DNA of 64,000 nucleotides from Gyromitra esculenta. Its lineage: Eukaryota; Ascomycota; Pezizomycetes; Pezizales; Discinaceae. The first letter of the stretch is position 1. The number at the start of each line of letters is the position of its first letter. Made by a program: the position numbers and the translations under genes. The stretch lies in NCBI GenBank assembly GCA_038503075.1, contig JBCAML010000007.1:806001-870000 (forward strand). Reading direction: 5' to 3'. Shown here piece by piece: positions 1 through 10,322 of this stretch. The notes under the pieces were generated by a model, which saw only the letters and a program-made list of their open reading frames with translations, did no database searches and was not told the DNA's origin.

Positions 1-236
1 AGGGTGATTCTGGGACTGTTTGCTCTGGAATGATGGGTGGATAGAGGGGGAAGCATGTTGCTTCTCATAGGGGTGTGGGGAGTGGGTGCGTTGAACTCCG
101 ACATCGTCTCAGATCCTAAGTGAGTTGAGGTGCGGGGTAATGAAGCCTAATTGTTAAAGACTTTTTGCTGTGTGTAACACCGTTGCAACGCAAAAAGTGG
201 AGTTGAAATTTCAATCAGGGATGATGTAGAGGGGAC
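1..236 (-). mobile_element. 5' end of a truncated non-LTR retrotransposon (second copy)
   Basis: Bases 134-236 match bases 4695-4802, the 5' untranslated region of the short non-LTR element described below, and both copies stop at the same outer point (ggggac). This marks the true 5' terminus of the family. An ATG on the minus strand at 104-102 could begin an ORF1-like reading frame that runs off the window, but its residues are not clearly conserved. The insertion cuts into the Harbinger-like relic on its right. The other end lies outside the window, so its length and target duplication cannot be judged. Confidence 0.6.
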
Positions 237-242
237 AGAGGA

Positions 243-821
243 TGCTTGCCAAACCATGGTATGTGCTTTCTTATAGCCACTATAGAAAAGCTATTGATCA
301 GCAGTTGTAGGGCCAGGCCTGCAAAATGGACGATGAGTACCCTCAATAAATCCCCATATTTTGCCTGATGGTTCCCCATGAATACAAATAGCACGACAAT
401 AGGAAGTAAAAACTTTTTCCATCAATCGTGAAGAGTCCCAAAACAGATGATCTTTGTATGTCTCAGACAAAAAAATACAAACATTATTGAAAACAATAGA
501 AAGCCATGCATATGCATGCCCAAAATAATGAAGTAGCTCTTTGTAACGAGAAGGCCATGCAAGGTGAAAAAGAGCCAATGCAAGTGCAGTTGTGGATGAT
601 GCTCAGTAGCGGTTTCTGAATTTAGAGGGAATATTCAAAGCTTCGGCCAGAATAATGATTTGTGTTTTATCAAATCTCAAAAATTCAACACACCAGTCAT
701 CATCGTAATTTTTGATGGAAAATGAGGAAGGTATGGATCGAGCAAGCTTTAATGTCGACCTCGGTTTTAGGTCAAAATTCAGAAGCCAACAGGCAATCAG
801 GTTGCTCAAGAAAACTTGCAA
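243..821 (-). pseudogene. Harbinger/PIF-type transposase relic
   Basis: Two minus-strand blocks read as one DDE transposase of the PIF/Harbinger type. The upstream block (821-603) carries the helical N-terminal part ending ...LNIPSKFRNRY, then a TGA at 605-603. The same frame continues with HLAWPSRYKELLHYFG and IWGFIEGTHRPFCRP. The family has D in the FIDGTH position; here it is E, so the first catalytic residue is altered. After a frameshift near 290 the sequence FYSGYKKAHTM can still be read, which is the next conserved block. The relic is then cut off by the non-LTR element at about 240. No second or third catalytic residue remains. It is a dead fragment. Confidence 0.7.
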
Positions 822-1500
822 GGCCTATTAGCATAGTAATGAAGCTCTGCAAGTTTTTATAAGGCGCAGGCATTAGTGGTTGTTGTGGAATAAAACCTCA
901 TTTTTGGCTGTATAAAAGAGAAAGTGGAACCATTCCAGAAAATACACTGTCATGACCAAATATACCAGAATTGCGCTGAACCCCGCAGTTGATGTATTAT
1001 CTACCACCATCATTCCTAGAGAGCCTAGATTCTCGGGAAGGAGTCTCTATATACAATACAACTATTTGCAATCGCCTTTAAGAGTTTTCTACAAATACTT
1101 TGAAGGTTTTGTGACTTTCAGTGATCTATTATTTCCTCTCATTACAGTAACCCCCCCTCTTCAAGCCCAGCCCCATATCACCCTACCTACTAGAGTTCTT
1201 TCTAATTATTTTACTCAGCTATCTATAGATGGGGCACCTCCTGAAAGCCCAAATAACCCGCCGCACCGCAACACAAAAAGGAGGAAGAGGGAAAAAAATA
1301 CAGAGAATACCAGAATCTCCTATTAAAACACCATTAAGACCAAAGACAACAGCATGGCACCAAAGAACTAAAGCAACAGCTGCTAAAAAGAACCTCTATA
1401 GGGCCGCCCTGTCTAATATCCTACTGCCGGAGTTCAGTAGACTTCATATTACTGAATCACATACTGGAGATTTTGCCATACCTAAACTACTCTATATAGA
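822..1500. other. no gene recognised; decayed flank of the transposase relic
   Basis: Short open frames exist (for example 952-1326) but have no recognisable motif and overlap each other in different frames. The stretch is probably the degraded 5' part of the DDE transposase gene that becomes readable from about 1501, since both use the same frame. I see no RNA gene or repeat here. Confidence 0.4.
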
Positions 1501-1671
1501 CCCCCTACCGGGAACAGCACTGCAGCAACTGCAGGCAGTTTCCAAAGTACTAGTAGTTCAGTAGGAGAAGAGCTGGCGGGTAGTAGCTGCCCTATTGAAC
1601 AACACTGCCGTCCTCCTCCTATAAAATCGAAAATACAGATTGTAGAAAATGAAGAACCAGAAGAGGATGAG

Positions 1672-2079
1672 TTTCATGGATAAGAATGAGTAGGAGGTCT
1701 AGGATAATGTGTGGGTTGTAACGGTTTTGGATCAAGGAGACAATGTCTTTGTTGTTCGGTTAGTTTCGGTTATGGACTATTTGTATGCGGAAAACGGGGT
1801 ATTTAAGGAAGGGGTTTTCGTCGCTTGTTGTTCTTTTTTCTTTCCTTCTTTAAGCAACGTTCTCGTTTCACTTCTACCTGTATTACTTTAATACTATCTC
1901 GGTTCTACCTCCAAACCTTCGCTGTCGCTGTGAAACACCGCCGATACTTCGCCTTGAAGTATACCCACCGTAGAACTTGTAGAAACACTGCACTCCTCGA
2001 ACGTGTTAGTACCTCGATTAAGTAGCACAGCTTACCTTCAGGGATACTGAAGGGCTTAACAAGGAACTGAACTGTGAGA
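1672..2079 (+). repeat. solo LTR L1 of the Ty3-type family
   Basis: A 408-bp solo LTR that begins TTTCATGG and ends CTGTGAGA. It is flanked by the exact 5-bp duplication ATGAG (1667-1671 and 2080-2084). It carries the family landmarks: the TATTTAAG promoter box, a pyrimidine-rich tract followed by AAGCAACGTT, and the CTTCAG-ggata-CTGAAG hairpin near the 3' end. It sits inside the DDE transposase relic, whose reading frame continues on both sides. Confidence 0.93.
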
Positions 2080-3025
2080 ATGAGAAAGAGTATGAGGATA
2101 TAGAGGATATACAAGCATCTATGCTAGCACCTAAAGGCGAGAGAGAAGACTATGATAATGCTGTTAAATGCTGGCCGCAGGTGCCGTCATTGGAGCTTAA
2201 AATGCAGGTGTTAAAGCCGGGTTAGTGAACTTTTATACATTGTAAATAATGCTTACATTAAATTGGAAAAATACTAATAGTCAACCTTTATATATATAGC
2301 TATGGCGCAACTGACAGAGCTACTGACTTCTAAACGGTGCCCTGGTAGTCATGATTATTACTGGCATTTACAGGTTCTTCAATTTATTAACTGGCAAATA
2401 AAGTGTATAAAGCGCCAGCAATCTGCACCACATAAAAGCATACCTACAAGAATGGCATGTGCTCTCAATGTTGCAATAGGGTTTTAGGGAGGGAAACGGG
2501 TGCAGGAAAGAATATTAAGACATGAGAAGTTGTGGATACAAAATAGGAAAATTCCGGCAAGCCAGCAGGAGAAAAATGCGAAAATGATGTGTATGTTAGA
2601 GGATGAAGGGACAATGATGATTGTACAGGAATGTATAGCAGGTGCGGGAGCAAGTAAGTATTCTGTATATAAGTTGATAAGATACATAACCTAATACATA
2701 TATATATATAGATTTTTGGGCACATATGCTTGCCAGTGGAGTTACCACATACTGGCAGTCAACCCTACCAGATATAGACAGAAGACAACAATTGCAGTTA
2801 TTTTCTGAATCTATCACGAAGGTAGAGCTCTATGAGGATTCAGTTCCTACTGTGAGGAAAAAACTCAGTCTTTCGGCCAGAACTGCATGGAATTGGCTTC
2901 ACAGAATGGGATATAATTGGAGAGAGGAAAAGAAAGGAATATACAAAGATGGGCATGAGAGGCCTGACGTTTTAGCCTACAGACAAGAGGTGTTTTTAAA
3001 GAAAATGAAAGAGTTGAAACCTCGT

Positions 3026-4802
3026 TTTTGTTTTTTTTTTTGTTTAAATCATTTGATTGTTGTTTCTAGGTACAAAACTGCTTATGCAACACGAAGGTTA
3101 TAAAGTCAAAAAACCTATCCCCACCAAATAAACACCCTTATCCGCCTGGGTAACAAGAGAGAACACAAAGGAAAAGCGAACCAAGTACTTCCAACAGAAC
3201 AAGACAATGTTCCTGCGATAAACGACTTAACGGTGCAGGGAAAAATGACAACAAATGCCTGTGAGAGTAAAGAGACTTGTAATCAACAACCAAAAAACAA
3301 TGAGAAACAATAGAAGTCAGTCCACAGTAAAGCCGCAGTGGAAGTAAAAAGCAGCCAGGAAAAGATTCCAATCAAAATTAGTTCGGGTTGAACAAGTATG
3401 GGTGAAATGACCTAAAGGTCCATCTGGTCATCTGCCGGAGGGGGCTGTGAAGCCTTTGAAGGGCGTGATGGGCAGCTGTTCAGGTGTGACTCATGGGGTC
3501 CGTCGCAGTTAACACACTTGACAAGAGTGTGAGAGCAGGGGCGGCCTTTGGTTGAGCAAGAGAGTGTGGGGCAGGTATGAGCTGCAGTGGGATGCAGTCC
3601 AACACACCAGCGGCAGCATGGTTGATTGGGGCATTTGTTTGTGTGGTGTCCAAATTTGTGGCATTGGGAACACTGGGTGGAGGGTCCGAAGCGGAGTTTG
3701 CGTTTGGATCTAACAGTGGTAGAGAAGGCAGATAAGCGAGTGAGATTACCGATCTCATTAGCTTTGGGGCCCGAGAGTGTGATTGACCAACTTTCCTGTA
3801 ATGGGTGTTGGCAAACATATTGTTCATGACCGTCAACGACACATTCTGGGAATGTGTGTCTATTGCCACAGACTGGATGGTGATGGAACCAATGGCAGAG
3901 TTGAGTCCATCTCTGAGTTCCGTGGGTGACCCTTGAGAAAGGGAAGTGCCGTCGCGTTTGACGATCAAACGGCGAGCGTGCATGGTGGGAGATGTTGAGG
4001 GAGAGGAAGATGAAGTCTTAGGGGCAGGGGCGTTAGCAGCCTGTTTGGCCTTTGCTGGTTGGGGTTTTCTCTTGGGTTTGCTGGTGGCCGCCTGGGCCCA
4101 TTGCAAAGGCTTTGGGGCAGGAGGAGCAGAAGTTGCAGCAGCAGGAGCAGGAGCAGGAGGAGCACTGGGTGGTGCAGGTGGTGCTTGGGGCGCTGCTTTC
4201 CCTACTGTGAGAAGGTGCATGCGCTCTTGTTTGCTCAGAGTTGGTGACTCTGGGAACATGTCAGGGAGAGGTGCTGGACTCTTAGCAGCCTCTTTCAGTA
4301 GGGTGACCTCGCTTTGTAGATGCTGGATCATGTTAAGGAGGGAGGTGAAGTGGGTGAGATTCAATTCGTCAGCCTTTGTTAGGAACTGACTAACTGTCTT
4401 GAGGGTCATGGGGGCTCCTGTGATCCAGTTGTCCTTATTTTGGACTATGGAAATCCAATTAGTGGGGTGGGAGAAGACAGGTGGTGATGGAGGAGAGGTG
4501 TCAGCTCTCTGCCGTTTCGCTGGTGAGGGGGTTCTTGGTTCCGCCATGGCAGTTGCGGAGGAAGCAGGAGTGGTAGAGGCTTCGCCTCTTTGGAGAGAGG
4601 GAAAGAGAGGTGTAAAGATTCTTGCTGTGTCTTCTGAAGACATGCGATCGGAGTGGTGTTGTTAAAACAAGGATCCAACTTGTTTTTGTGAGCAGGGTAA
4701 TGAAATGAAGCCGAAGTGCTAAAGACTTTTGGCTGTGTGTAACGCCGTTGCAACGCAAAAGGTGGTGGTGAACTTTCAATCGAAGAGGTTGTAGCGGGGA
4801 CG
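3026..4802 (-). mobile_element. short ORF1-only non-LTR element with 16-bp target duplication
   Basis: The element is bounded by a 16-bp duplication AGAGTTGAAACCTCGT (3010-3025 and 4803-4818). On the minus strand it runs from a 5' untranslated region (about 160 bp) through one protein gene (ORF1, 4643-3413) and about 390 bp of non-coding sequence to an A-rich tail at 3026-3045. Long, variable target duplications and an A-tail are hallmarks of target-primed LINE integration. The 5' terminus is complete, because it ends at the same base as the copy at 1-236. Nothing resembling endonuclease or reverse transcriptase is present, so it looks like an internally deleted, non-autonomous LINE. It interrupts the DDE transposase relic. 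Confidence 0.85.
3413..4643 (-). pseudogene. LINE ORF1-like nucleic-acid-binding protein, frameshifted
   Basis: The frame starts at ATG 4643 (MSSEDTARIF...) with a low-complexity Pro/Ala/Ser-rich N-terminal half containing basic patches. The middle (SITIQSVAIDTHSQNVSL) looks like the ORF1 core. Near 3825 the reading frame must shift by one base. In the new frame come three zinc knuckles: CSQCHKFGHHTNKC (CX2CX4HX4C), a variant CRWC-type knuckle, and CVNCDGPHESHLNSC. The frame ends with TAG at 3415-3413. In the unshifted frame the open frame runs on to 3480 without knuckles. Triple CCHC knuckles at the C-terminus are typical of ORF1 proteins of Tad1/I-like fungal LINEs, which bind element RNA. 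The frameshift means this copy no longer makes the complete protein. Confidence 0.7.
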
Positions 4803-5406
4803 AGAGTTGAAACCTCGTATGCCCTACCCTGTAAAAAACGAGAAAGGAGAGGTGGTTGAGGTGGAGCTAACAACATTACCACCAGGTGGACGATTGTGTA
4901 TACCTGTTACCCATGACGAATGCACCTGCAATGCCAATGATGGGCCTCATCATCAATGGATAAAAGGAGACGAAAATCCTATTTGAAAGAAGTCCCGTGG
5001 TCAAGGCCTACATATTTCTGAGTTTATCACACCTTGGGGTAGACTGAGAGTTGCAGAAGATGAGGTATCAGATGACAAGCTACTTCAACTAGGGTTGGAT
5101 AAACGAGAAGCTACAGAAATAATACAATGTGGAGGGGATATATGGTGGAACCAGGACCATATTGTACAGCAAGCCATTACTGCTATTGCAATTTTCGAAG
5201 CAGCTTATCCTGATGTGCAAGTTCTCTTTCTTTTTGATAATGCTACAAGCCATAGTGCATATGCTGAGGATGCCTTGAGGGCCGGTAAAATGAATTAAAG
5301 CTGGAGGGGCCAGCAACCACATATGCGCGATGGCTATTACCATGACGGCAGTGGGCATAAGATAGTACAAAAAATGTCCTACCAGCGGGACCAGAACCTG
5401 CCAAGG

Positions 5407-5813
5407 TTTCATGGATAGAAACGGAGCATTGAGTTAGGGTTTTGTTGGGTGGTTGTAATAAATCTCGGGTGTTATTATAATGTCTTTGTGTTTCGGTTAA
5501 TGTTGGGTTTTGGTCAAGATATGGAAAAGCGGGGTATTTAAGCGATGGATTTCGTTCGTTTCTTGTGTTCTTCTCTTCTTTCCTTAAGCAACGTTCTCGT
5601 TTACCTTCTACTGTGTTTATTCAATACAATTTCGGTTCTCTCTCAGAACCCTCACTGTCGCTGTGTACCTCGCTGCACTTATCTTGCCTTGAGATAGACC
5701 CCCGTAGAACATGTAGAAATACTGCACTCTTTGAACGTGTTGATACCTCACTCAAGTAGCACTGCTCACCTTCAGGGATACTGAAGGGCTTAACGAGGGA
5801 CCCAACTGTGAGA
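5407..5813 (+). repeat. solo LTR L2 of the Ty3-type family
   Basis: A 407-bp solo LTR, TTTCATGG...CTGTGAGA, with imperfect target duplication CAAGG (5402-5406) and CAAAG (5814-5818); one base has changed since insertion. All family landmarks are present (TATTTAAG, CTTAAGCAACGTT, the U5 hairpin). It lies in the DDE transposase relic. Confidence 0.9.
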
Positions 5814-6026
5814 CAAAGTACCTATGGGGAGAGCCTAAAGGTTTACAAGTTATTTTGGAGGAGAGGAACTTATGGCCTGAAAGTGGATTATACCTGGACT
5901 GTAATACCGGAAAGAATCTGTCTAAAGATCAAAGAAAGCACTCAGTTACAACTGATACTTGCTGCCCCCATAGGCTGTTGTCTCAACTGCCAGACTTTAA
6001 AGCACAGAAAGGGAGAGTTCAAGAGG

Positions 6027-6425
6027 CATCAGCAAAAAGTTTGACATTCCCTCCAGTGGCACCCAGTGTCCCCCCAGTGGCACCTGGTCACACCCAGTCC
6101 ACCCAGTCCACCCACAAAAAAATTTGCCATCAGCTAGCGGAGTATGACTCACTTATTAACCATCTCTTCAGATTTTTTTTTAAATTTTTTATTCCTTTTG
6201 TAACAGGGGTGTTTGAAAACAACCTTTTTGTGGAACGTAAAGAATAATAGAACTTACATATGTAAAAGTGGAAGTCATTGATGCATGAAATGGGTCCAAA
6301 ATTTGGGGATAGTATTATTTTGCTAGTATGTATTTAAAAAAATAATGAGTTTTTTGAAAATCCAAAATCATAATTCCTGGGTGCCACTGGGTGCCTTGGA
6401 GGGAATGTCAAACTTTTTGCTGATG
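6027..6425. mobile_element. 399-bp MITE with ~29-bp terminal inverted repeats
   Basis: The ends are inverted copies: CATCAGCAAAAAGTTTGACA... at 6027 and its complement ending at 6425. The match covers about 29 bases with no mismatch and then a weaker (GTGGCACCCAG)n extension, present as more units at the right end. The interior is AT-rich with no coding capacity. I could not define a target duplication, so the superfamily is open. It marks the 3' break of the DDE transposase relic. Confidence 0.75.
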
Positions 6426-6745
6426 TGGGAAGCTGAGGATTCTTTACAGGTGGCCGTGATCTTGATACTTTTATTCTAGTAATCCAGACCCACGGCATTG
6501 AACCAACCTGTACTTACTTCCCTCAAGTTCTACTGTGGCAGGTTTGCATTCAATCGATGAGAGAATGCTTATCTCCGACGGCTGGTCGTACCGCATGGTA
6601 GACTCAAGCCTGAGAATTACACAGACATTCCAAGCGACAGAGCCTGCTGCAGAATACTGCATCGGCAGAGAGTCCGCTTCCGCGGCCTCCTCACCTCTCT
6701 GCCGTCAGCCTGGGGACGCGCCACCACTCCAAGGTGATTGGCAGG
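6426..6745. other. non-coding remnant sequence
   Basis: Open frames exist on both strands here but none carries a motif I recognise. It might contain the decayed C-terminus of the DDE transposase, but I could not find the expected Glu-containing block. Confidence 0.3.
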
Positions 6746-7156
6746 TTTCACGGATAGGGTCGGGTAATGGGTTAGGTTTCGGCTTTATGGTTGTAACGGG
6801 TTATGGGTTCCTATATAATGTTTTTGTTGTTCGGTTAGTTTTCTGTTATGAGCCTTGGCAAAAGGAAAAGCGGGGTATTTAAGTGATGGATTTCGGTCGC
6901 TCTAGTTGTTCCTTTTCTTTCCTTAAGCAGCGTTCTCGTTATCTTCTTCTGTATTTGCTAGAAATACTATGTCGGTTCTACCTCAGAACCCTCGCTGTCA
7001 CTGTCTCTATTACGCTGCACTTAACTCACCTCGAGTTAGACCCTTCTTAGGACTTGTAGAAATACTGCACTTTTCAACCGTGTCAATACCTCGCCCAAGT
7101 AGCACTGCTCACCTTCAGGGATACTGAAGGGCTTGACGAGGGACTGAACTGTGAGA
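6746..7156 (+). repeat. solo LTR L3 of the Ty3-type family
   Basis: A 411-bp solo LTR, TTTCACGG...CTGTGAGA, flanked by the exact duplication GCAGG (6741-6745 and 7157-7161). In its U5 fold the outer stem has changed on both sides (CCAAG with CTTGA instead of TTAAG with CTTAA), keeping one pair by compensation. Confidence 0.93.
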
Positions 7157-7161
7157 GCAGG

Positions 7162-8345
7162 TGTCAGGGCGACATTCCAAGCAGCCAACTTCAGGAGCTC
7201 ATAACTCAGCCAATACTTGTCTGATTGACTTCATCTTTTCACAGGAGCTCCCTCATATACCCTCCGGGACACGTTCCGCCGCACAGGTTGGCTTGACGAC
7301 CCGGGTTTTACTTTTACCCTCAGGGACACGCTTTTTTAGACCATGTCCCCCCTTCTCCAATAATATGGATCAGGATGGGTTTGCTGTCGCAGTGGGGCTA
7401 GTAGTACCCGATAGAAATGTCTGAAGACTTCTTCTGAGCCCTCTACATGTGTTGGCTTGTACTGGATCGCCTGCGCCTGCTACGCCAGTGGTTCTTGCTA
7501 AGGGGTAACCCCAAGTGCTATTCAATCCAACTGCCATGAGTGTCTGAAATGTTATCATCAGCTAGTCACGTACCTAGAGTTCTTGGCCTATGGAAGAGAG
7601 TCTCCACCATCCAAGTCTTGCACCAGTAGTGGTTGCCGTTGGCAGAACCCCTCCTGGTGTTACCTCGTAGGTCATATGTGTCATGGAGTGGTGGTGCGGC
7701 ACATGGGAGCGGCCCCGTGCCATACTCCACTCCTACAAGGTAGGGTAACTGGCTCCCAGCTGTTACCCTGCAGTGCTGGGCTCCAGTTGTCTACTAAGTT
7801 CAATGAGTGCACACGACTAAGATAATACTGCTCATGACATGTAACTAATGGTAGTACCATTACAGGTGTCCTACACTTAATAGATTCCCTATTGCCGCGC
7901 CAATGGCTCTGGGCCACTGGTACATGCACAGATGGATTGGGAACGCCACCACAGGAGCTTCCTGTGTTTGGTATCACCGGAGATATATCATTGACTCGTC
8001 AGCTAATGCTATTCTCGCTGGTTCCACTCCATCAGATCAGCAAGGTAGCAGGTATCCTCTAGCATGTGGTAGCTACACCACTCATGCTGATCCTTACTAC
8101 CTCTCTGCTTGTCCGGTACTCATATTCTTCAAACGTTACCAGAATCTGGTGACAGGGCAAGCCTGCATGATGCAGGAAGGTGGGGTCCAGAAAATCGATT
8201 GGTAAAGTAGTAAATTCTCAGATAATAGGGAGAAATTGCATATACAGGTAGAGACAGACAGAAGAAAAAGAGCACTGGTGACAAAGAGAAGACCAGACTC
8301 GGAGACAAAAGCTATGACAAAAAAAACAGACGAAACATGAAACAT
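7162..8345. other. non-coding, repeat-derived sequence
   Basis: No gene is recognised. It contains the dispersed repeat at 7665-7866. Around 8115-8160 there is a short stretch (CATATTCTTCAAACG and following bases) that also occurs, diverged and inverted, near 17933-17985, so part of this region belongs to an unidentified repeated element. Open frames such as 7903-8205 have no known motif. Confidence 0.4.
7665..7866 (+). repeat. dispersed ~200-bp repeat, copy 1
   Basis: This stretch matches 18876-19092 in the same orientation over its full length with small indels. Shared landmarks are GCTGTTACCCTGCAGTG, CTACTAAGTTCAATGA and the right-hand end TGGTAGTACCATTACAG. It has no terminal inverted repeats that I can see and no coding frame. 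The family is unknown to me; a SINE or a fragment of a larger element are both possible. Confidence 0.7.
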
Positions 8346-8473
8346 TTAAGCCTCAAATTCATTTCCTCCATTCTCTGCAATGACAGCAGCAAGCCTGTGG
8401 GGCATAGATGCCGTTGTGGGCGGACAGTACGAATGTCCTAGCAGTAACCTCGAGATCTGACATTGCATCCCTT
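8346..8473 (-). pseudogene. C-terminal end of a Tc1-like transposase
   Basis: On the minus strand the last codons read SMPHRLAAVIAENGGNEFEA and stop at 8346-8348. This matches the very conserved Tc1-family C-terminus (SMPRRL.AVI...GG). The upstream part was split by solo LTR L4 and is not recognisable beyond it. It is a separate copy from the split transposase at 9182-17152. Confidence 0.6.
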
Positions 8474-8882
8474 TTTCATGGATTAAAGTGAGGCATTAGG
8501 TTAGAACCGTGCTTAATGGTTGTGACGAATTTCGGGTATTGTTATAATGTCTTTGTGTGTTTCGGTTGTTGTCGGGTATTGGTTGTAGTAGGGAAAAGCG
8601 GGGTATTTAAGCGATGGATTTCGTTCGTTCTTTGTCTTCTTCTTCTCCTCTTAAGCAATGTTCTTGTTACCTTCTTTGGTCTCTAGTAAAATACTATCTC
8701 GGTTCTACCTCAGATCCCTCGCTGTCACTGTTCACCTTGCTGCACTTGTCTCGCCTTGAGATAAAACCCTTGTAGAACCTGTAGAAATACTGCACTATTC
8801 AAACTTGTTGACACCTCGCTTAAGTAGCACTGCTCACCTTCAGGGATACTGAAGGGCTTAACTAAGGTGTCGAACCGTGAGA
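8474..8882 (+). repeat. solo LTR L4 of the Ty3-type family
   Basis: A 409-bp solo LTR, TTTCATGG...CCGTGAGA, with exact target duplication CCCTT (8469-8473 and 8883-8887). The TATA box, AAGCAATGTT start region and U5 inner hairpin are intact; the outer stem of the fold is partly lost. Confidence 0.93.
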
Positions 8883-9181
8883 CCCTTTGTCGTAGGAGGA
8901 GGCATTGCTGCTGGCTTCCACAGGGACATGTCTTTCCTATGGGCATACCGCCATATGGAGCAGCGGGCGACGCCTGTAGAAGGGTGAATAGTGGGGGCGA
9001 GAGCCCCTGAATAGTATGCCGAAGAGTAGAACCAATAGTAGTATATTCAATAGCTAGAATGAGAAGTAAAGAATGGATAATGGATGGTGTACAAAAGCGC
9101 ACCCTCGCTGGGAGCTTATAAAGAAAACCTCTGCTGCCACAAACCCTAACCCTTCCATGTGACATCACCTTCCTACCAAGC
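8883..9181. other. no gene recognised
   Basis: Sequence between solo LTR L4 and the end of the split Tc1-like transposase. It presumably holds the upstream remainder of the Tc1 C-terminal fragment and the 3' end of the next Tc1 element. I could not identify terminal inverted repeats. Confidence 0.3.
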
Positions 9182-10322
9182 TCACAACCTCACGCCCCAC
9201 CACACTGTGAGCTCATTAATAAAATCACGGGAAAGATCCATCCATACTTCAATTGCAATTTCCCTAATTCGGGCATCTGTAAAATCCCAACCAATTCTTT
9301 CCTTCACACGCCTTTTAATATGATTCCAAACTTGTTCAATGACATTCATATCAGGAGAGGAGGAAGGGATCCAGATCTTAACAAAATGATTGTCAAAACA
9401 TTCAGCTGTGTTGTACTTGCTAATATGAGCAGGGGCATTATCTTCCAGAAAAAAAAGCTGTTTGCCCCTGGAACGCATCTCAGCAGCAAGAAAACGAAAA
9501 ACTCGAGAACGTAAAATGCGCTCACGATAAACAAACCAGTCAATACCACCCTTGCATTTTGTATTTCGGGTTTTAGTTAAAGGAAAAGTATGAAGCTCGC
9601 CACGTGTAGTAAAATATGTCCAGTCTCGGAAATCCTGCTCCAACTCACGCTGAAGTTGAATTGTAGCTGCTGCTTTTTGTGGTTAGGTCTCGGCAGGATT
9701 TGTAAACATGTGATAGGGAAGTTCTGAACCTGCGCAACTATGTAAAATCCCTCCCCAAAACATAGCTGATTTTCCACGATAGAATTTGCGATTCAGGTTA
9801 CGCGGAAAGTGCTCTTCTCCAGCTCTGTGCAGTACACCTTTTGCATTATTCAATCGAAGTGAGCTAGGCTCAAAATAAACCTCGTCGGTAAATAAAACAT
9901 TTGTGAAATCGAATTCGATGTATGCTTGAGCAAAAATAAGGCAGTTTTGTTTTTGTACAAGAGTGAGGAAGGGTATTTTTGTTGGTTTGCTGCGGTGGAT
10001 TCCATCAGCAGCAAGAATGCGGCTATAAGTACTAATACTGATGTTGATTTGAGATTCTGCAATCAACTCTCCAAGTGCTTTTCGGCAGTGTGTAGCATCG
10101 CGTAATGCAAGACTGATGAGATTTTGCTTCTGTGCATCTGACACAACTTGGTTGTTGCCTTTCATGCAATTGGGGGATGGCTTGAGGTTTTCATTGGCGC
10201 ATGGATTGTGGGAGGCATTGTCTTCTGGGTTTGCACAACAAGATTTTGAGAGTGCGATAATATCTGAACAGGTAGACATCAGAACATTTGTGAGAGAAGA
10301 AATCGTTCTTAAAGGCATGCGA

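Larger units (their letters stand above)
1501..6026 (+). pseudogene. fungal DDE transposase relic, split by four insertions
   Basis: One long decayed gene can be followed across the insertions. Its acidic and Ser-rich N-terminus (1501-1671) continues in frame after solo LTR L1 (...EEPEEDE then KEYEDIEDIQ). A possible intron ends at 2300. Helical parts follow (2302-2670 and 2726-3025, including RTAWNWLHRMGYNWREE and GHERPDVLAYRQEVF). After the non-LTR insertion the frame resumes exactly at 4819 with HDECTCNANDGPHHQW (first catalytic Asp) and LFLFDNATSHSAYAEDAL (second Asp). After solo LTR L2 it reads LWGEPKGLQVILEERNLWPE and TCCPHRLLSQLPDF. This order matches a widespread fungal DDE transposase-like family that I cannot name precisely. 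A TGA at 4984-4986, a TAA near 5296 and other breaks kill it. The C-terminal block with the catalytic Glu is not found beyond the MITE at 6027. Confidence 0.7.

Noticed and set aside
3946..4389. Plus-strand Gly/Ala-rich open frame.
   Set aside because: It is antisense to the Pro/Ala-rich half of the LINE ORF1 and is explained by that composition.
8725..9168. 147-codon minus-strand open frame.
   Set aside because: It runs from unknown sequence into solo LTR L4 and carries no motif.
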